40,880 nucleotides of DNA from Clostridiales bacterium (GCA_019415925.1 DXYG01000014.1:1-40880); one strand, 5' to 3'; positions 6,682 to 14,358 are shown, numbered from the stretch's first letter. A program made the numbers and translations. Notes: generated from the sequence alone by a model not told the origin.

Positions 6682-7170
6682 TTAAATCTGCTCTGCTTCA
6701 ACTCTTACATTATAAAAAAACTGAAAAATATCAGGCTCATTCTCTATTTCATTTACCATTTTTATCAGTCTGCGCTTACCGACTCTTCTGTCGAGAATAG
6801 CAAATATTCTGACTAATAAATTATCGCTCTTTAAGCTATCCTCAATACTTTGATTATCAAATTCTTCAAATGCCGAATAAAAACTGAGTTGGTCAAAACA
6901 ACCTAACTCCAACGCAACCTCGTCTATATATGAATATTCATTTCTTAATCTATGTGAATACTTTTCGTCACGTGGAAATAAATCTGACTTAAAAAACTTA
7001 TTATAATAACTGCCACGCAGTACTTCTTCACCGTCAAGTAAAATTGCCGCCCTGCCCTCTTGGTCGTGGCTGAACTTGTATCTCGTAACAAAAAACTGAA
7101 TTCTTCCACGCAACGACAATGCAAGATATTCTTTTTCAAGCTTGCGTCGAATACTGCTCCAATTATACAC
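6682..7170 (-). CDS. Uncharacterised protein, SF0329-like
   Basis: A 162-residue soluble protein starting MYNWSSIRRKLEKEYLALSL, then RGRIQFFVTRYKFSHDQEGR and AAILLDGEEVLRGSYYN. The W-S-x-I/L-x(3)-L...LxGR...GR-I-x-DG-x-E pattern resembles the SF0329 family of uncharacterised proteins; this match is from memory. No catalytic motif or membrane segment is visible. It is the first gene of the minus-strand operon that continues with the Cys-rich protein, the methyltransferase and the YjbR-like protein, behind the consensus promoter at 7201-7229. Confidence 0.7.
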   Translation of the reverse strand: MYNWSSIRRKLEKEYLALSLRGRIQFFVTRYKFSHDQEGRAAILLDGEEVLRGSYYNKFFKSDLFPRDEKYSHRLRNEYSYIDEVALELGCFDQLSFYSAFEEFDNQSIEDSLKSDNLLVRIFAILDRRVGKRRLIKMVNEIENEPDIFQFFYNVRVEAEQI

Positions 7171-7200
7171 ATTATCACTCCAAAAAAACTTTACAGTACG

Positions 7201-7229
7201 ATTATAGCATTGCTCTTTTCTGCTGTCAA
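7201..7229 (-). promoter_or_regulatory. Consensus sigma-A promoter for the SF0329-like operon
   Basis: On the minus strand TTGACA (7224-7229) and TATAAT (7201-7206) have a 17-bp spacer. The -10 is about 30 bp before the start codon at 7170. Confidence 0.9.
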
Positions 7230-7233
7230 TCAG

Positions 7234-7268
7234 ACAAATAAAAACGGCTGCCCGTAACGGACAGCCGT
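7234..7268 (-). terminator. Terminator of the ribosomal protein operon
   Basis: On the minus strand ACGGCTGTCCG and CGGGCAGCCGT form a stem with a tiny loop, followed by TTTTTATTTG. It starts about 20 bp after the rplL stop. It separates rplL from downstream genes, so rpoB does not follow rplL here. Confidence 0.9.
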
Positions 7269-7287
7269 GATTTTTCGGATAAGTGAA

Positions 7288-7665
7288 TTACTTTAATTCT
7301 ACTTCTGCGCCAGCCTCTTCGAGCTTTGCCTTCATAGCTTCAGCGTCGTCCTTAGAAACAGCTTCCTTAACTGTCTTGGGAGCGCCGTCTACGAGAGCCT
7401 TTGCTTCCTTAAGGCCAAGACCTGTGAGCTCACGAACAACCTTGATAACAGCAATCTTGTTGCCGCCTGCACCCTTAAGTACAACGTCAAACTCTGTCTG
7501 CTCAGCAGCAGCTGCGCCGCCGTCAGCAGCAGGACCTGCAACTGCAACTGCAGCAGCAGCGGATACGCCAAATTCATCCTCTACAGCGTGAACGAGCTCT
7601 GAAAGCTCAAGAACTGTGAGGCCTTTTAATTCTTCAATAATAGCAGTAATTTTTTCTGATGCCAT
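7288..7665 (-). CDS. rplL: 50S ribosomal protein L7/L12
   Basis: 125 residues, the normal length of L7/L12, which forms the flexible stalk dimers that recruit translation factors. The N-terminal dimerisation helix region (KITAIIEELKGLTVLELSEL) leads into an Ala/Gly-rich hinge at about 35-55. The C-terminal domain carries AGGNKIAVIKVVRELTGLGL and KEAKALVDGAPKTVKEAVSK. It starts with ATG after GGAGG and lies 50 bp downstream of rplJ, forming the usual rplJ-rplL unit. The operon ends just downstream at 7234-7268. Confidence 0.98.
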   Translation of the reverse strand: MASEKITAIIEELKGLTVLELSELVHAVEDEFGVSAAAAVAVAGPAADGGAAAAEQTEFDVVLKGAGGNKIAVIKVVRELTGLGLKEAKALVDGAPKTVKEAVSKDDAEAMKAKLEEAGAEVELK

Positions 7666-7715
7666 TTTAATTTACCTCCGATATAAATGTAGTTAATTTT
7701 TAATTAATTTGCAGA

Positions 7716-8288
7716 TTATTCTGCTGCAGGAGCTTCCTCTGCGGGAGCCTCTGTTTCTGCAGGAGCTGCTTCAGCTTCAGCTGCGCAAGCTTCTACACCG
7801 CCCTTGTCAACGATAGCCTGTACGGCACGTGCGAAGGATGCGATAGGTGCCTGGAATGCACCGAGTACGTTTGCAAGAAGAACTTCTCTTGTCGGGAGCT
7901 TTGAAAGAGCTGTGATTGTATCCATATCAATAACAGCACCGTCAAGATAAGCTGACTTAACCTTGAAGTTGTCGTGGTCCTTTGCATAATTGCAAAGAAT
8001 TCTTGCTGCGGCAGCGTATTCGCTGTCACTTGTTGCGATAGCTGTTGTACCCTCAAGAACGGGCTTTAAGTCCTCAAGACCAACCTCGTCACAAGCACGT
8101 GAAAGAAGTGTGTTCTTTACAACTGTGTACTGAACGTTGTTCTCACGAAGCTCTTTTCTGAGCTTTGTGTCGTCTTCAGTGTTGATACCCTCATAGCATA
8201 CAACAACACCTGTTACAGAGTTTTTAAGTCTTTCGGAAAGCTCTGCAACGATTGCTTTCTTCTGCTCTAAAACACTTTGACTTGGCAA
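7716..8288 (-). CDS. rplJ: 50S ribosomal protein L10
   Basis: 190 residues. L10 binds 23S rRNA and anchors L7/L12 dimers. The N-terminal domain (SVLEQKKAIVAELSERLKNS, then VVCYEGINTEDDTKLRKELR) is typical. The C-terminal extension is Ala/Glu/Pro-rich and ends in EAPAEEAPAAE, longer than in E. coli. The start is TTG at 8288, with GGAGG 8 nt upstream; the resulting MPSQSVLEQ matches Clostridial L10 starts and no ATG is nearby. It is preceded by a 294-nt leader holding an L10-type autoregulatory RNA, an attenuator and a repeat element. Confidence 0.97.
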   Translation of the reverse strand: MPSQSVLEQKKAIVAELSERLKNSVTGVVVCYEGINTEDDTKLRKELRENNVQYTVVKNTLLSRACDEVGLEDLKPVLEGTTAIATSDSEYAAAARILCNYAKDHDNFKVKSAYLDGAVIDMDTITALSKLPTREVLLANVLGAFQAPIASFARAVQAIVDKGGVEACAAEAEAAPAETEAPAEEAPAAE

Positions 8289-8329
8289 TTATTTCACCTC
8301 CGAAAAAAGTATCACGCAGTTCATAAAAA

Positions 8330-8425
8330 GTCGAGTGCCTCGACACGCAATTCGGGTAGACAGGTTGATATTATCAAACCTTCTTTGTCCAACCCAAATC
8401 CGAGCCGTTTCCTTTAAAGTAAAAA
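8330..8425 (+). repeat. Structured ~100-nt repeat element, copy B, in the rplJ leader
   Basis: It shares with copy A at 2716 the hairpin GTCGAG-TGC-CTCGAC, the block AGACAGGTTGATATTATCAA and the end block GTTTCC-TTTAAAGTAAA. It is oriented opposite to the ribosomal operon and lies between the attenuator stem and the rplJ ribosome binding site, so it is transcribed only as its complement. The arms CGGGT/AACCC replace CGAGCAG/CTGTTTTCG of copy A. Confidence 0.75.
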
Positions 8426-8453
8426 AACAGCCGCCCGAAGCCTCGGACGGCTG
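8421..8453 (-). terminator. Attenuator terminator in the rplJL leader
   Basis: On the minus strand CAGCCGTCCGAGGCTTCGG continues to GGCGGCTG to form a GC-rich stem, followed directly by seven T. It is a strong intrinsic terminator inside the operon, placed after the L10-binding leader and 130-160 bp before rplJ. This is the classic layout for L10 attenuation. Confidence 0.88.
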
Positions 8454-8459
8454 CAAAAA

Positions 8460-8560
8460 TACAATAAGTAATTTGCATCTTCCTCGGCAGGTGGGAAATC
8501 CCTTTATGCTAAAAGCACCTGCTGTCTTTAGAACAGCGAATTTATATTCACACAATTGTG
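8460..8560 (-). promoter_or_regulatory. L10 leader RNA (ribosomal protein autoregulation)
   Basis: The minus strand carries GTTCTAAAGACAGCAGGTGC (8515-8534), then CTTTTAGCATAAAGGG and CCTGCCGAGG (8482-8491). This matches the Firmicute L10 leader, in which AGCAGGTG pairs with CCTGCC around a kink-turn-like loop. Binding of L10 with L7/L12 is known to lower rplJL expression. The attenuator follows immediately downstream. Confidence 0.88.
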
Positions 8561-8582
8561 TAAATATCAGATTAATTTGTAA

Positions 8583-9278
8583 TTAAACACCAAACTTTGT
8601 GGGGTTTAATCTTACGCTCGGTCCCATTGTTGAAGTAACGGCAACTGAACGAATGTACTGACCCTTTGCAGCAGCAGGCTTAGCCTTAACGATAGCGTCC
8701 ATAAGAGCATCCAGGTTCTCGTTAAGCTTCTGTGTGCCGAAGCTTACCTTGCCGATGGGGCAGTGAATGATGTTTGTTTTGTCAAGACGGTACTCAATCT
8801 TACCTGCCTTAGCTTCCTTAACAGCCTTAGCGATGTCAGGAGTAACAGTACCTGCCTTGGGGTTAGGCATAAGACCTCTCGGTCCGAGGATTCTACCAAG
8901 ACGACCTACAAGACCCATACAGTCGGGTGTTGTAATGAGAACGTCGAAGTCCATCCAGTTTTCCTGCTGAATCTTCTGAGTCATATCCTCAGCGCCTACA
9001 TAGTCAGCGCCTGCTTCCTTAGCGAGGTCCTCGTTAGCGCCCTTGCAGATTGCAAGAACTCTTACGTTTTTACCTGTACCGTTAGGAAGAACAACCGCAC
9101 CTCTTACCTGCTGGTCAGCGTGACGGCTGTCAACGCCGAGCTTTACATGAAGCTCAACGGTTTCGTCAAACTTAGCTGTTGCAGTTTTGATAACTGTATC
9201 AAGAGCTTCGCCTGAATCATATAATTTAGTTCTGTCAACGAGCTTAGCAGCGTCAACATATTTCTTACCGTGTTTCAT
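8583..9278 (-). CDS. rplA: 50S ribosomal protein L1
   Basis: 231 residues, the full usual length of L1, which forms the mobile L1 stalk on 23S rRNA and represses its own operon. Diagnostic blocks are KHGKKYVDAAKLVDRTKLY at the start, VELHVKLGVDSRHADQQVRG near 42, TTPDCMGLVGRLGRILGPRG near 115 with LMPNPKAGTV after it, and the C-terminal SVAVTSTMGPSVRLNP. GGAGGAAGACTG precedes the ATG. It follows rplK by 55 bp and precedes the long rplJ leader. Confidence 0.98.
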   Translation of the reverse strand: MKHGKKYVDAAKLVDRTKLYDSGEALDTVIKTATAKFDETVELHVKLGVDSRHADQQVRGAVVLPNGTGKNVRVLAICKGANEDLAKEAGADYVGAEDMTQKIQQENWMDFDVLITTPDCMGLVGRLGRILGPRGLMPNPKAGTVTPDIAKAVKEAKAGKIEYRLDKTNIIHCPIGKVSFGTQKLNENLDALMDAIVKAKPAAAKGQYIRSVAVTSTMGPSVRLNPTKFGV

Positions 9279-9333
9279 CAGTCTTCCTCCATTGTTAGGT
9301 GGTCAATCGGAAAATTCCTCCCACCCGGATAAA

Positions 9334-9759
9334 TTAGTCAACTACTGTAATACCCATGCTTCTTGCTGTGCCGGCAATCATGCTGATTGCTGCGTCAAGC
9401 GAGCCTGCATTGAGATCGGGCATTTTCTGCTCTGCGATTTTAGTAATCTGCTCTTTAGTAATCTGAGCAACCTTTGTCTTATTCGGTACACCTGAACCGC
9501 TTTCGATACCGCAAGCCTTCTTAAGAAGAACAGCAGCAGGCGGAGTTTTTGTAACGAATGTGAAAGAACGGTCGGCATATACTGTAATTACAACAGGAAT
9601 GATAAGACCGATGTCATTCTTTGTACGCTCATTAAAATCCTTTGTGAACGCAACAATGTTTACGCCGTGCTGACCGAGTGCCGGACCAACAGGCGGTGCC
9701 GGAGTAGCTTTTCCGGCGGGAATCTGTAGTTTAATTAAGCCTACAACCTTCTGAGCCAT
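9334..9759 (-). CDS. rplK: 50S ribosomal protein L11
   Basis: 141 residues from the start MAQKVVGLIKLQIPAGKATP, exactly the usual length; the reading frame extends upstream but only this ATG has GGAGG (10 nt upstream). Typical features are APPVGPALGQHGVNIVAFTKDF and the C-terminal rRNA-binding region KMPDLNAGSLDAAISMIAGT with ARSMGI. L11 shapes the GTPase-associated centre of the 50S subunit. It lies between nusG and rplA, behind an L1-type leader. Confidence 0.98.
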   Translation of the reverse strand: MAQKVVGLIKLQIPAGKATPAPPVGPALGQHGVNIVAFTKDFNERTKNDIGLIIPVVITVYADRSFTFVTKTPPAAVLLKKACGIESGSGVPNKTKVAQITKEQITKIAEQKMPDLNAGSLDAAISMIAGTARSMGITVVD

Positions 9760-9780
9760 TGTGTTTGCACCTCCAAAATT

Positions 9781-9822
9781 CGTGGTAAATTGCGGGACGC
9801 CACTGTGTAGGGTCCCTCCCAC
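9781..9822 (-). promoter_or_regulatory. Candidate L1-binding leader upstream of rplK
   Basis: The minus strand shows GTGGGAGG (9815-9822) and, 25 nt on, TTTACCACG (9781-9789), just before the rplK ribosome binding site. The GUGGGAGG...UUUACCACG pair resembles the L1 mRNA site known upstream of rplK-rplA in Firmicutes. L1 binding there would repress both genes. The identification is by motif only. Confidence 0.6.
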
Positions 9823-9823
9823 A

Positions 9824-9840
9824 GGGAACGAAACGTTCCC
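9824..9840. repeat. Palindrome upstream of rplK
   Basis: GGGAACG-AAA-CGTTCCC is a perfect 7-bp stem with a triloop. It resembles the arms of the long GGAACGAC palindromes at 14234 and 22779, and stacks against the L1-type leader. Confidence 0.7.
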
Positions 9841-9872
9841 AATAAAAAGCCATTTGGCTGATTATTGTTAAA

Positions 9873-10400
9873 TTAATCTTCTATCGGTTCAGCCTGAGCA
9901 AGCTCGAGCTCAACCGGAGTTTCACGTCCGAACATAGATACTGTAACACGGACGTAGTCTTTGTCGGCATCAATTTCTTCTACAACACCGACGAAGTCCT
10001 CAAGCGGACCATCAATAATACGTACCGAATCGCCTACAGAATAAGAAACCTTAACACTGCGCTGTTCAACGCCCATTCTGTAAACTTCTGCATCGGTAAG
10101 AGGAACGGGTTTTGATCCCGGACCGACAAATCCCGTACAGCCACGGATATTGCGGACAACATACCAGGTTTCATCGGTATAAACCATTTTTACAAAAACA
10201 TATCCGGGATAGATTTTGCTTTCAACCTCTTTGGTCTTATCGCCGACTGTTTCGGTAACAATCTCGGTAGGAACCTTGACGTCAACAATCATATCCTGAA
10301 GATTTCTGTTCTCCGCTGTAGTTCTTAAATCAGCGGCAACCTTGTTTTCGTAACCCGAATAGGTATGTACGACATACCATTTTGCTTCTGTTTCCGGCAT
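9873..10400 (-). CDS. nusG: Transcription termination/antitermination factor NusG
   Basis: 175 residues. The N-terminal NGN domain (AKWYVVHTYSGYENKVAADL ... YPGYVFVKMVYTDETWYVVR) leads through GCTGFVGPGSKPVPLTDAEV to a C-terminal KOW domain, VGDSVRIIDGPLEDFVGVVE. NusG binds RNA polymerase and links it to ribosomes and Rho. It starts with ATG at 10400; RBS GAAAGGAAG. It lies 42 bp downstream of secE in the standard secE-nusG-rplK order. Confidence 0.98.
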   Translation of the reverse strand: MPETEAKWYVVHTYSGYENKVAADLRTTAENRNLQDMIVDVKVPTEIVTETVGDKTKEVESKIYPGYVFVKMVYTDETWYVVRNIRGCTGFVGPGSKPVPLTDAEVYRMGVEQRSVKVSYSVGDSVRIIDGPLEDFVGVVEEIDADKDYVRVTVSMFGRETPVELELAQAEPIED

Positions 10401-10442
10401 TATAACTTTCTTCCTTTCGTAAGCTGAAGTAATAACGCTCGG

Positions 10443-10709
10443 TTAAGCAGCAGTATTCATAACCAAGCCGAGCAATGCATACAAGCCTCTGTCGAGAGCG
10501 AATATGAAAAGTCCCATAACAACGATTACGGCAATAACAATGCCGAAATTCTTTGTGGTAGTTTTCGCTGACGGCCAGGTTATTTTCTTTAGCTCACCCT
10601 TACATGCGCCGAGGTACTTAAGAAGCCTTTTGAATACATTTGGCTTCTTGCTTTTTTTAGCAGGCTTTTTTGCGTCTGCTTTTTTTGCGTCAAGCTTATT
10701 GTCAGCCAT
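10443..10709 (-). CDS. secE: Preprotein translocase subunit SecE
   Basis: 88 residues, the short single-span Gram-positive form. A Lys-rich N-terminus (KKADAKKPAKKSKKPNVFKR) leads to the conserved amphipathic helix ELKKITWPSAKTTTKNFG, then one membrane segment (IVIAVIVVMGLFIFALDRGL). SecE clamps SecY in the SecYEG export channel. It lies between rpmG and nusG, 12 bp after the rpmG stop codon. Confidence 0.97.
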   Translation of the reverse strand: MADNKLDAKKADAKKPAKKSKKPNVFKRLLKYLGACKGELKKITWPSAKTTTKNFGIVIAVIVVMGLFIFALDRGLYALLGLVMNTAA

Positions 10710-10721
10710 GATGTACCTCCA

Positions 10722-10871
10722 TTATTTAGTTTCTTTGTGAAGAGTGTGTTTCTTACAGAAACGGCAATACTTGTTCATCTCAAGTCTGTCGGGACTGTTC
10801 TTCTTGTTCTTCATTGTGTTGTAGTTACGCTGTTTGCACTCTGTGCAGGCCAATGTGATTTTAACTCTCAT
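10722..10871 (-). CDS. rpmG: 50S ribosomal protein L33
   Basis: A 49-residue protein beginning MRVKITLACTECKQRNYNTM and ending MNKYCRFCKKHTLHKETK. Cysteines 9, 12, 36 and 39 form two CxxC pairs, so this is the zinc-binding form of L33. GGAGG lies 8 nt before the ATG. It is the first gene of the rpmG-secE-nusG-rplK-rplA-rplJ-rplL operon. No tRNA-Trp lies between rpmG and secE, unlike in many relatives. Confidence 0.95.
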   Translation of the reverse strand: MRVKITLACTECKQRNYNTMKNKKNSPDRLEMNKYCRFCKKHTLHKETK

Positions 10872-10925
10872 AACGGCACCTCCCGGTTATTTCGGAATAT
10901 TTTAGCCTCCCTCAATAGGGCACAA

Positions 10926-10949
10926 AAAAATAAGCCCCTTTCAGAGGTA
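10926..10949 (-). promoter_or_regulatory. Short hairpin plus U run in the rpmG leader
   Basis: The minus strand reads CCTCTGAAAGGGGCTTATTT followed by TTTT. The 5-bp stem (CCTCT/AGGGG, with wobble) and T run start a few bases after the expected transcription start. It is a weak attenuator candidate or a chance structure. Confidence 0.35.
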
Positions 10950-10954
10950 CAACT

Positions 10955-10983
10955 ATTCTAACATATATATTTTATCAAGTCAA
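10955..10983 (-). promoter_or_regulatory. Promoter of the rpmG-secE-nusG-rpl operon
   Basis: On the minus strand TTGACT (10978-10983) and TAGAAT (10955-10960) are 17 bp apart, about 84 bp before rpmG. Confidence 0.82.
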
Positions 10984-11046
10984 TACCTATTTTATATTTT
11001 ATTTAAAATTTGTCGCAAAATCTTTTAATCAGTTTGCTGATTACTG

Positions 11047-11072
11047 CGGACACGGCACGCCGTGTCCCTACG
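11047..11072. repeat. GCCGTGTCC palindromic repeat
   Basis: GGACACGGC-AC-GCCGTGTCC is a 9-bp perfect stem followed by CTACG. It belongs to the same dispersed family as 26-100, 14872-14908 and 40686-40880. It lies between accA and the ribosomal operon promoter and could act as a weak terminator for neither strand, as no T run follows. Confidence 0.7.
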
Positions 11073-11104
11073 AAAAACGTCAATTATTCTTTACAGTTTT
11101 TGAT

Positions 11105-11887
11105 TTATATATTCGCACCCAACTTGCGGAAGCGATTATAACGTGCGTTTGTCAATTCTTCGTCGGTCATCGCAAGATTCTTTTCAAATGTACGGCTGAC
11201 AAGTAATTTAAGACTTTCAAACATAGCCTTGTCATCTGCCTTAGGCTGACGGATAATACGCTCGATAACGCCGAGGTCAAACAAATCCTGCGCCGTCATT
11301 TTAAGAGCCTCAGCCGCCTGCGGAGCCTTTGTGCTGTCTTTCCAAAGGATTGACGCACAGCCCTCAGGTGAAATTACCGAATAAACGGAGTTTTCAAGCA
11401 TCCACACCTCGTCTGCAACTGCAAGCGCAAGCGCACCGCCGCTGCCGCCCTCACCGATTAAAATTGTGAGAACCGGAGTTTTTAGAGCCATCATTTCCAT
11501 AAGATTCTCGGCAATAGCCTGTCCCTGTCCACGCTCCTCTGCGCCGATTCCGCAAAATGCACCGCTTGTGTCAACAAGACAAAGCACCGGACGGCGGAAC
11601 TTTTCCGCCTGTTTCATAAGTCTTAAAGCCTTGCGGTAGCCCTCAGGGTGAGCCTGTCCGAAGTTGCGCTCCATACGCTCCTTGGTGTTTCTGCCCTTCT
11701 CAAGTCCGATTACCGTAACCGGCATATCGTAGAGCATTGCAAGACCCGAAACAACAGCCTTGTCATCGGCAAATCTGCGGTCGCCGTGAAGCTCGATAAA
11801 GCTGTCACCGAACATATTGGCGATGTAATCTACAGCAGTAAGCTTGCCGGAATCTCTCGCCGCCATAACCTTTTCATATGCCGTCAT
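11105..11887 (-). CDS. accA: Acetyl-CoA carboxylase carboxyltransferase subunit alpha
   Basis: 260 residues. AccA and AccD together move the carboxyl group from biotin to acetyl-CoA, giving malonyl-CoA. Family blocks are TAVDYIANMFGDSFIELHGD, RKALRLMKQAEKFRRPVLCL then VDTSGAFCGIGAEERGQGQA, and LIGEGGSGGALALAVADEVW. It lacks the ~50-60 N-terminal residues of E. coli AccA (319 residues), as in other short Clostridial forms. Its ATG overlaps the accD stop by one base (TAATG), implying translational coupling. Last gene of the fab-acc operon. Confidence 0.96.
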   Translation of the reverse strand: MTAYEKVMAARDSGKLTAVDYIANMFGDSFIELHGDRRFADDKAVVSGLAMLYDMPVTVIGLEKGRNTKERMERNFGQAHPEGYRKALRLMKQAEKFRRPVLCLVDTSGAFCGIGAEERGQGQAIAENLMEMMALKTPVLTILIGEGGSGGALALAVADEVWMLENSVYSVISPEGCASILWKDSTKAPQAAEALKMTAQDLFDLGVIERIIRQPKADDKAMFESLKLLVSRTFEKNLAMTDEELTNARYNRFRKLGANI

Positions 11888-12753
11888 TACTCTGCCTCCT
11901 CAACACCGTATCCGTGAATTTTCAGTAATTTTACTACCGTATCTTTCAGATTGTTTCTGCTGACAACCGCATCAACAAAGCCTTTCTGGAGAACGAACTC
12001 CGATGTCTGGAAGTCCTTGGGCAGTTTCTGACGGATTGTCTGTTCAATAACTCTCGGACCTGCAAACGCAACGAGCGTATCCGGTTCTGCGAGAATTATG
12101 TCACCCTCCATTGCAAATGAAGCAGTAACGCCGCCTGTTGTCGGGTCTGTAAGAACTGTGATATAGAGAAGTCCTGCGTCGCTGTGGCGTTTTACCGCAC
12201 CTGAGGTTTTTGCCATCTGCATAAGGGACAAAATCCCCTCCTGCATTCTTGCACCGCCTGCGGCAGTACATACTACAATCGGAAGATTATTTTCTGTTGC
12301 ATACTCAAACGCACGGGTAATTTTCTCGCCTGTAACCGTTCCCATACTGCCCATCATAAAATCGGGGTCCATTGCGCAGAGTACAGTGTTGATTCCGCCG
12401 ATTTTACATTCTCCGCAGATTACGGACTCCTTGCTTCCCTTTGCTCTCGCTTTTTCAAGCTTTGCGTCATAGCCGGGAAAATCAAGAATATTCTTACTCT
12501 CCATATCTGCGTCGTGCTCAACAAAGCTGTCGCCGTCGGCAAACATTGCAATTCTCTGCTTTGCATTCATTCTGAAATGGTGGTCGCACTTTGTGCAGAC
12601 GTGCAGATTCTCTTCCATATCGGTAGTGAGAAGCATTGTGTTGCACTTGGGGCATTTTATCCACATTTCATCGGGAATAAACGGCACGTTCTGCTGTTCA
12701 TCGGGAAGCGACTCAAGCTCATTTTTCGGTTTTCTGAAAGAAAATAAATCCAT
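11887..12753 (-). CDS. accD: Acetyl-CoA carboxylase carboxyltransferase subunit beta
   Basis: 288 residues. An N-terminal four-cysteine zinc ribbon (C34, C37, C53, C56 in WIKCPKCNTM and LHVCTKCDHH) is followed by the crotonase-fold domain with MGSMGTVTGEKITRAFEYA, CTAAGGARMQEGILSLMQMA and TDPTTGGVTASFAMEGDIIL. It pairs with AccA, which follows with a one-base overlap. The ATG at 12753 has GGAG 6 nt upstream. It lies 85 bp after accC. Confidence 0.97.
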   Translation of the reverse strand: MDLFSFRKPKNELESLPDEQQNVPFIPDEMWIKCPKCNTMLLTTDMEENLHVCTKCDHHFRMNAKQRIAMFADGDSFVEHDADMESKNILDFPGYDAKLEKARAKGSKESVICGECKIGGINTVLCAMDPDFMMGSMGTVTGEKITRAFEYATENNLPIVVCTAAGGARMQEGILSLMQMAKTSGAVKRHSDAGLLYITVLTDPTTGGVTASFAMEGDIILAEPDTLVAFAGPRVIEQTIRQKLPKDFQTSEFVLQKGFVDAVVSRNNLKDTVVKLLKIHGYGVEEAE

Positions 12754-12838
12754 AATAACTCCATAACCTTTCGGTTTTCAGTTGTTACATTAAATTGAAT
12801 AAATCAGAATTAACGCCAAATATCAAAAATCTGTAACA

Positions 12839-14191
12839 TTATTTACTGTTGCGGCGTTTTTCAAAATCCGCCATAAAGTCGGTTGTGTATTCACCGCTTA
12901 CAAACTGCTCGTCCGATAAAATTTCAGCAAGCAAATCACGGTTTATGTCAACGCCCTCGATAACAAGCTCGGATAATGCCATTTTCATTTTTCTGATAGC
13001 CTCCGAACGGCTTCTTGCCTGAACAATCAGCTTGCCTATCATCGAATCGTAGTAAGGCGGAACAAAGTAATCCTGTAAAATTGCAGTGTCAAAGCGCACA
13101 AATGAGCCGCCCGGAATGTGTAGTCTTTTGATTCTTCCACAGCTCGGACGGAATCCCTTGTCGGGATTTTCGGCATTGATTCTGCACTCAATTACGTTTC
13201 CGTGAGTGAAAATACTGTCCTGCGTGCGTGAAAGCTTTGCGCCTGCGGCAATTCTGATTTGCCACTGAACTATGTCAAGTCCCGTCACCATTTCAGTTAC
13301 GCCGTGTTCAACCTGCAAACGGGTGTTCATTTCCATAAAGTAGAAGTTGTTGTTCTTGTCAAGCAAGAATTCAACCGTACCTGCGTTCACGTAGTTAACG
13401 GCCTTTGCCGCCTTGACTGCGGCAATCATCATTTCCTTACGTGTCTTTTCGTCAAGTGCAGGGCTGGGACTTTCTTCAATCATCTTCTGATTTTTTCGCT
13501 GAACGGAACATTCTCTTTCGCCAAGGCAGATTGTATTGCCGTACTTGTCGCAGAGAAGCTGCATTTCAATGTGCTTTACGGGATGAATGAACTTTTCTAT
13601 GTAGCAGGCACCGTCACCGAAAGCCGCCTGTGCCTCGGCAGATGCTGAGAGAAAAGCCTCCTCAAACTGCTCTATTGAGTCAACCTTGCGTATTCCCTTT
13701 CCGCCGCCGCCCGAACGAGCCTTGATAAGCAGAGGAAATCCGATTTTCTTTGCTTCTTCAACAGCCTGCTCTACGTTTTCAACGATATCGCAGCCGGGAG
13801 TTACGGGAACGCCTGCGGCACGCATTGTTTTACGTGCGTTGTCCTTGTCGCCGAGGAGTTTAATCATATCAGAGGTAGGACCAATGAAGTTGATATTGCA
13901 CTGTTCGCATAGCGAAACAAACTTTGCGTTTTCGGACAGAAGTCCGTAACCGGGGTGAATAGCCTGTGCACCGCTTTCAACAGCTACGGTGAGGATTGCG
14001 GGCATATTGAGGTAGCTGTCAGCTACTCTGTTTCCGCCTACGCAATAGCTTTCGTCGGCAAGCTGAACATGCATTGCGTCCTTGTCAGCCTCGGAATATA
14101 TTGCAACCGTTGAAATGCCCATTTCACGGCAGGCACGGATAATTCTAACCGCAATTTCTCCACGGTTGGCAATCAGAATTTTAGAAAACAT
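12839..14191 (-). CDS. accC: Biotin carboxylase, acetyl-CoA carboxylase subunit
   Basis: 450 residues from MFSKILIANRGEIAVRIIRA; the frame continues upstream without a ribosome binding site, whereas GGAAG lies 8 nt before this ATG. The ATP-grasp features are KARSGGGGKGIRKVD (near 160), the central HIEMQLLCDKYGN and CLGERECSVQRKNQK, EMNTRLQVEHGVTE (near 290), and the C-terminal RFDTAILQDYFVPPYYDSMI. It carboxylates the biotin on AccB using ATP and bicarbonate. It is separated from fabZ by a 192-bp gap filled by a palindromic repeat. Confidence 0.97.
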   Translation of the reverse strand: MFSKILIANRGEIAVRIIRACREMGISTVAIYSEADKDAMHVQLADESYCVGGNRVADSYLNMPAILTVAVESGAQAIHPGYGLLSENAKFVSLCEQCNINFIGPTSDMIKLLGDKDNARKTMRAAGVPVTPGCDIVENVEQAVEEAKKIGFPLLIKARSGGGGKGIRKVDSIEQFEEAFLSASAEAQAAFGDGACYIEKFIHPVKHIEMQLLCDKYGNTICLGERECSVQRKNQKMIEESPSPALDEKTRKEMMIAAVKAAKAVNYVNAGTVEFLLDKNNNFYFMEMNTRLQVEHGVTEMVTGLDIVQWQIRIAAGAKLSRTQDSIFTHGNVIECRINAENPDKGFRPSCGRIKRLHIPGGSFVRFDTAILQDYFVPPYYDSMIGKLIVQARSRSEAIRKMKMALSELVIEGVDINRDLLAEILSDEQFVSGEYTTDFMADFEKRRNSK

Positions 14192-14233
14192 CTTTTCACT
14201 TCCAATTTTATTACGGTAAATACCTAATCGAAT

Positions 14234-14358
14234 GTAGGGAACGACCCCTGTGTCGTTCCTAAATGACATTCATCTAACCTAACAGGAACGACACAGGGGT
14301 TTCTGCCCCTTAATAAGGGGATTGAGGGGTTTTGGGCAACCGCCGTACCGTTCCCTAC
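14234..14358. repeat. Long palindromic intergenic repeat (GGAACGAC type)
   Basis: It opens GTAGGGAACGACCCCTGTGT and closes with the inverse TACCGTTCCCTAC. An internal AGGAACGACACAGGGG mirrors the left arm, and inserted sequence includes CCCCTTAATAAGGGG. The family recurs at 22779-22854. It sits between fabZ and accC inside the operon, and would form a long hairpin in the mRNA. Confidence 0.82.
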
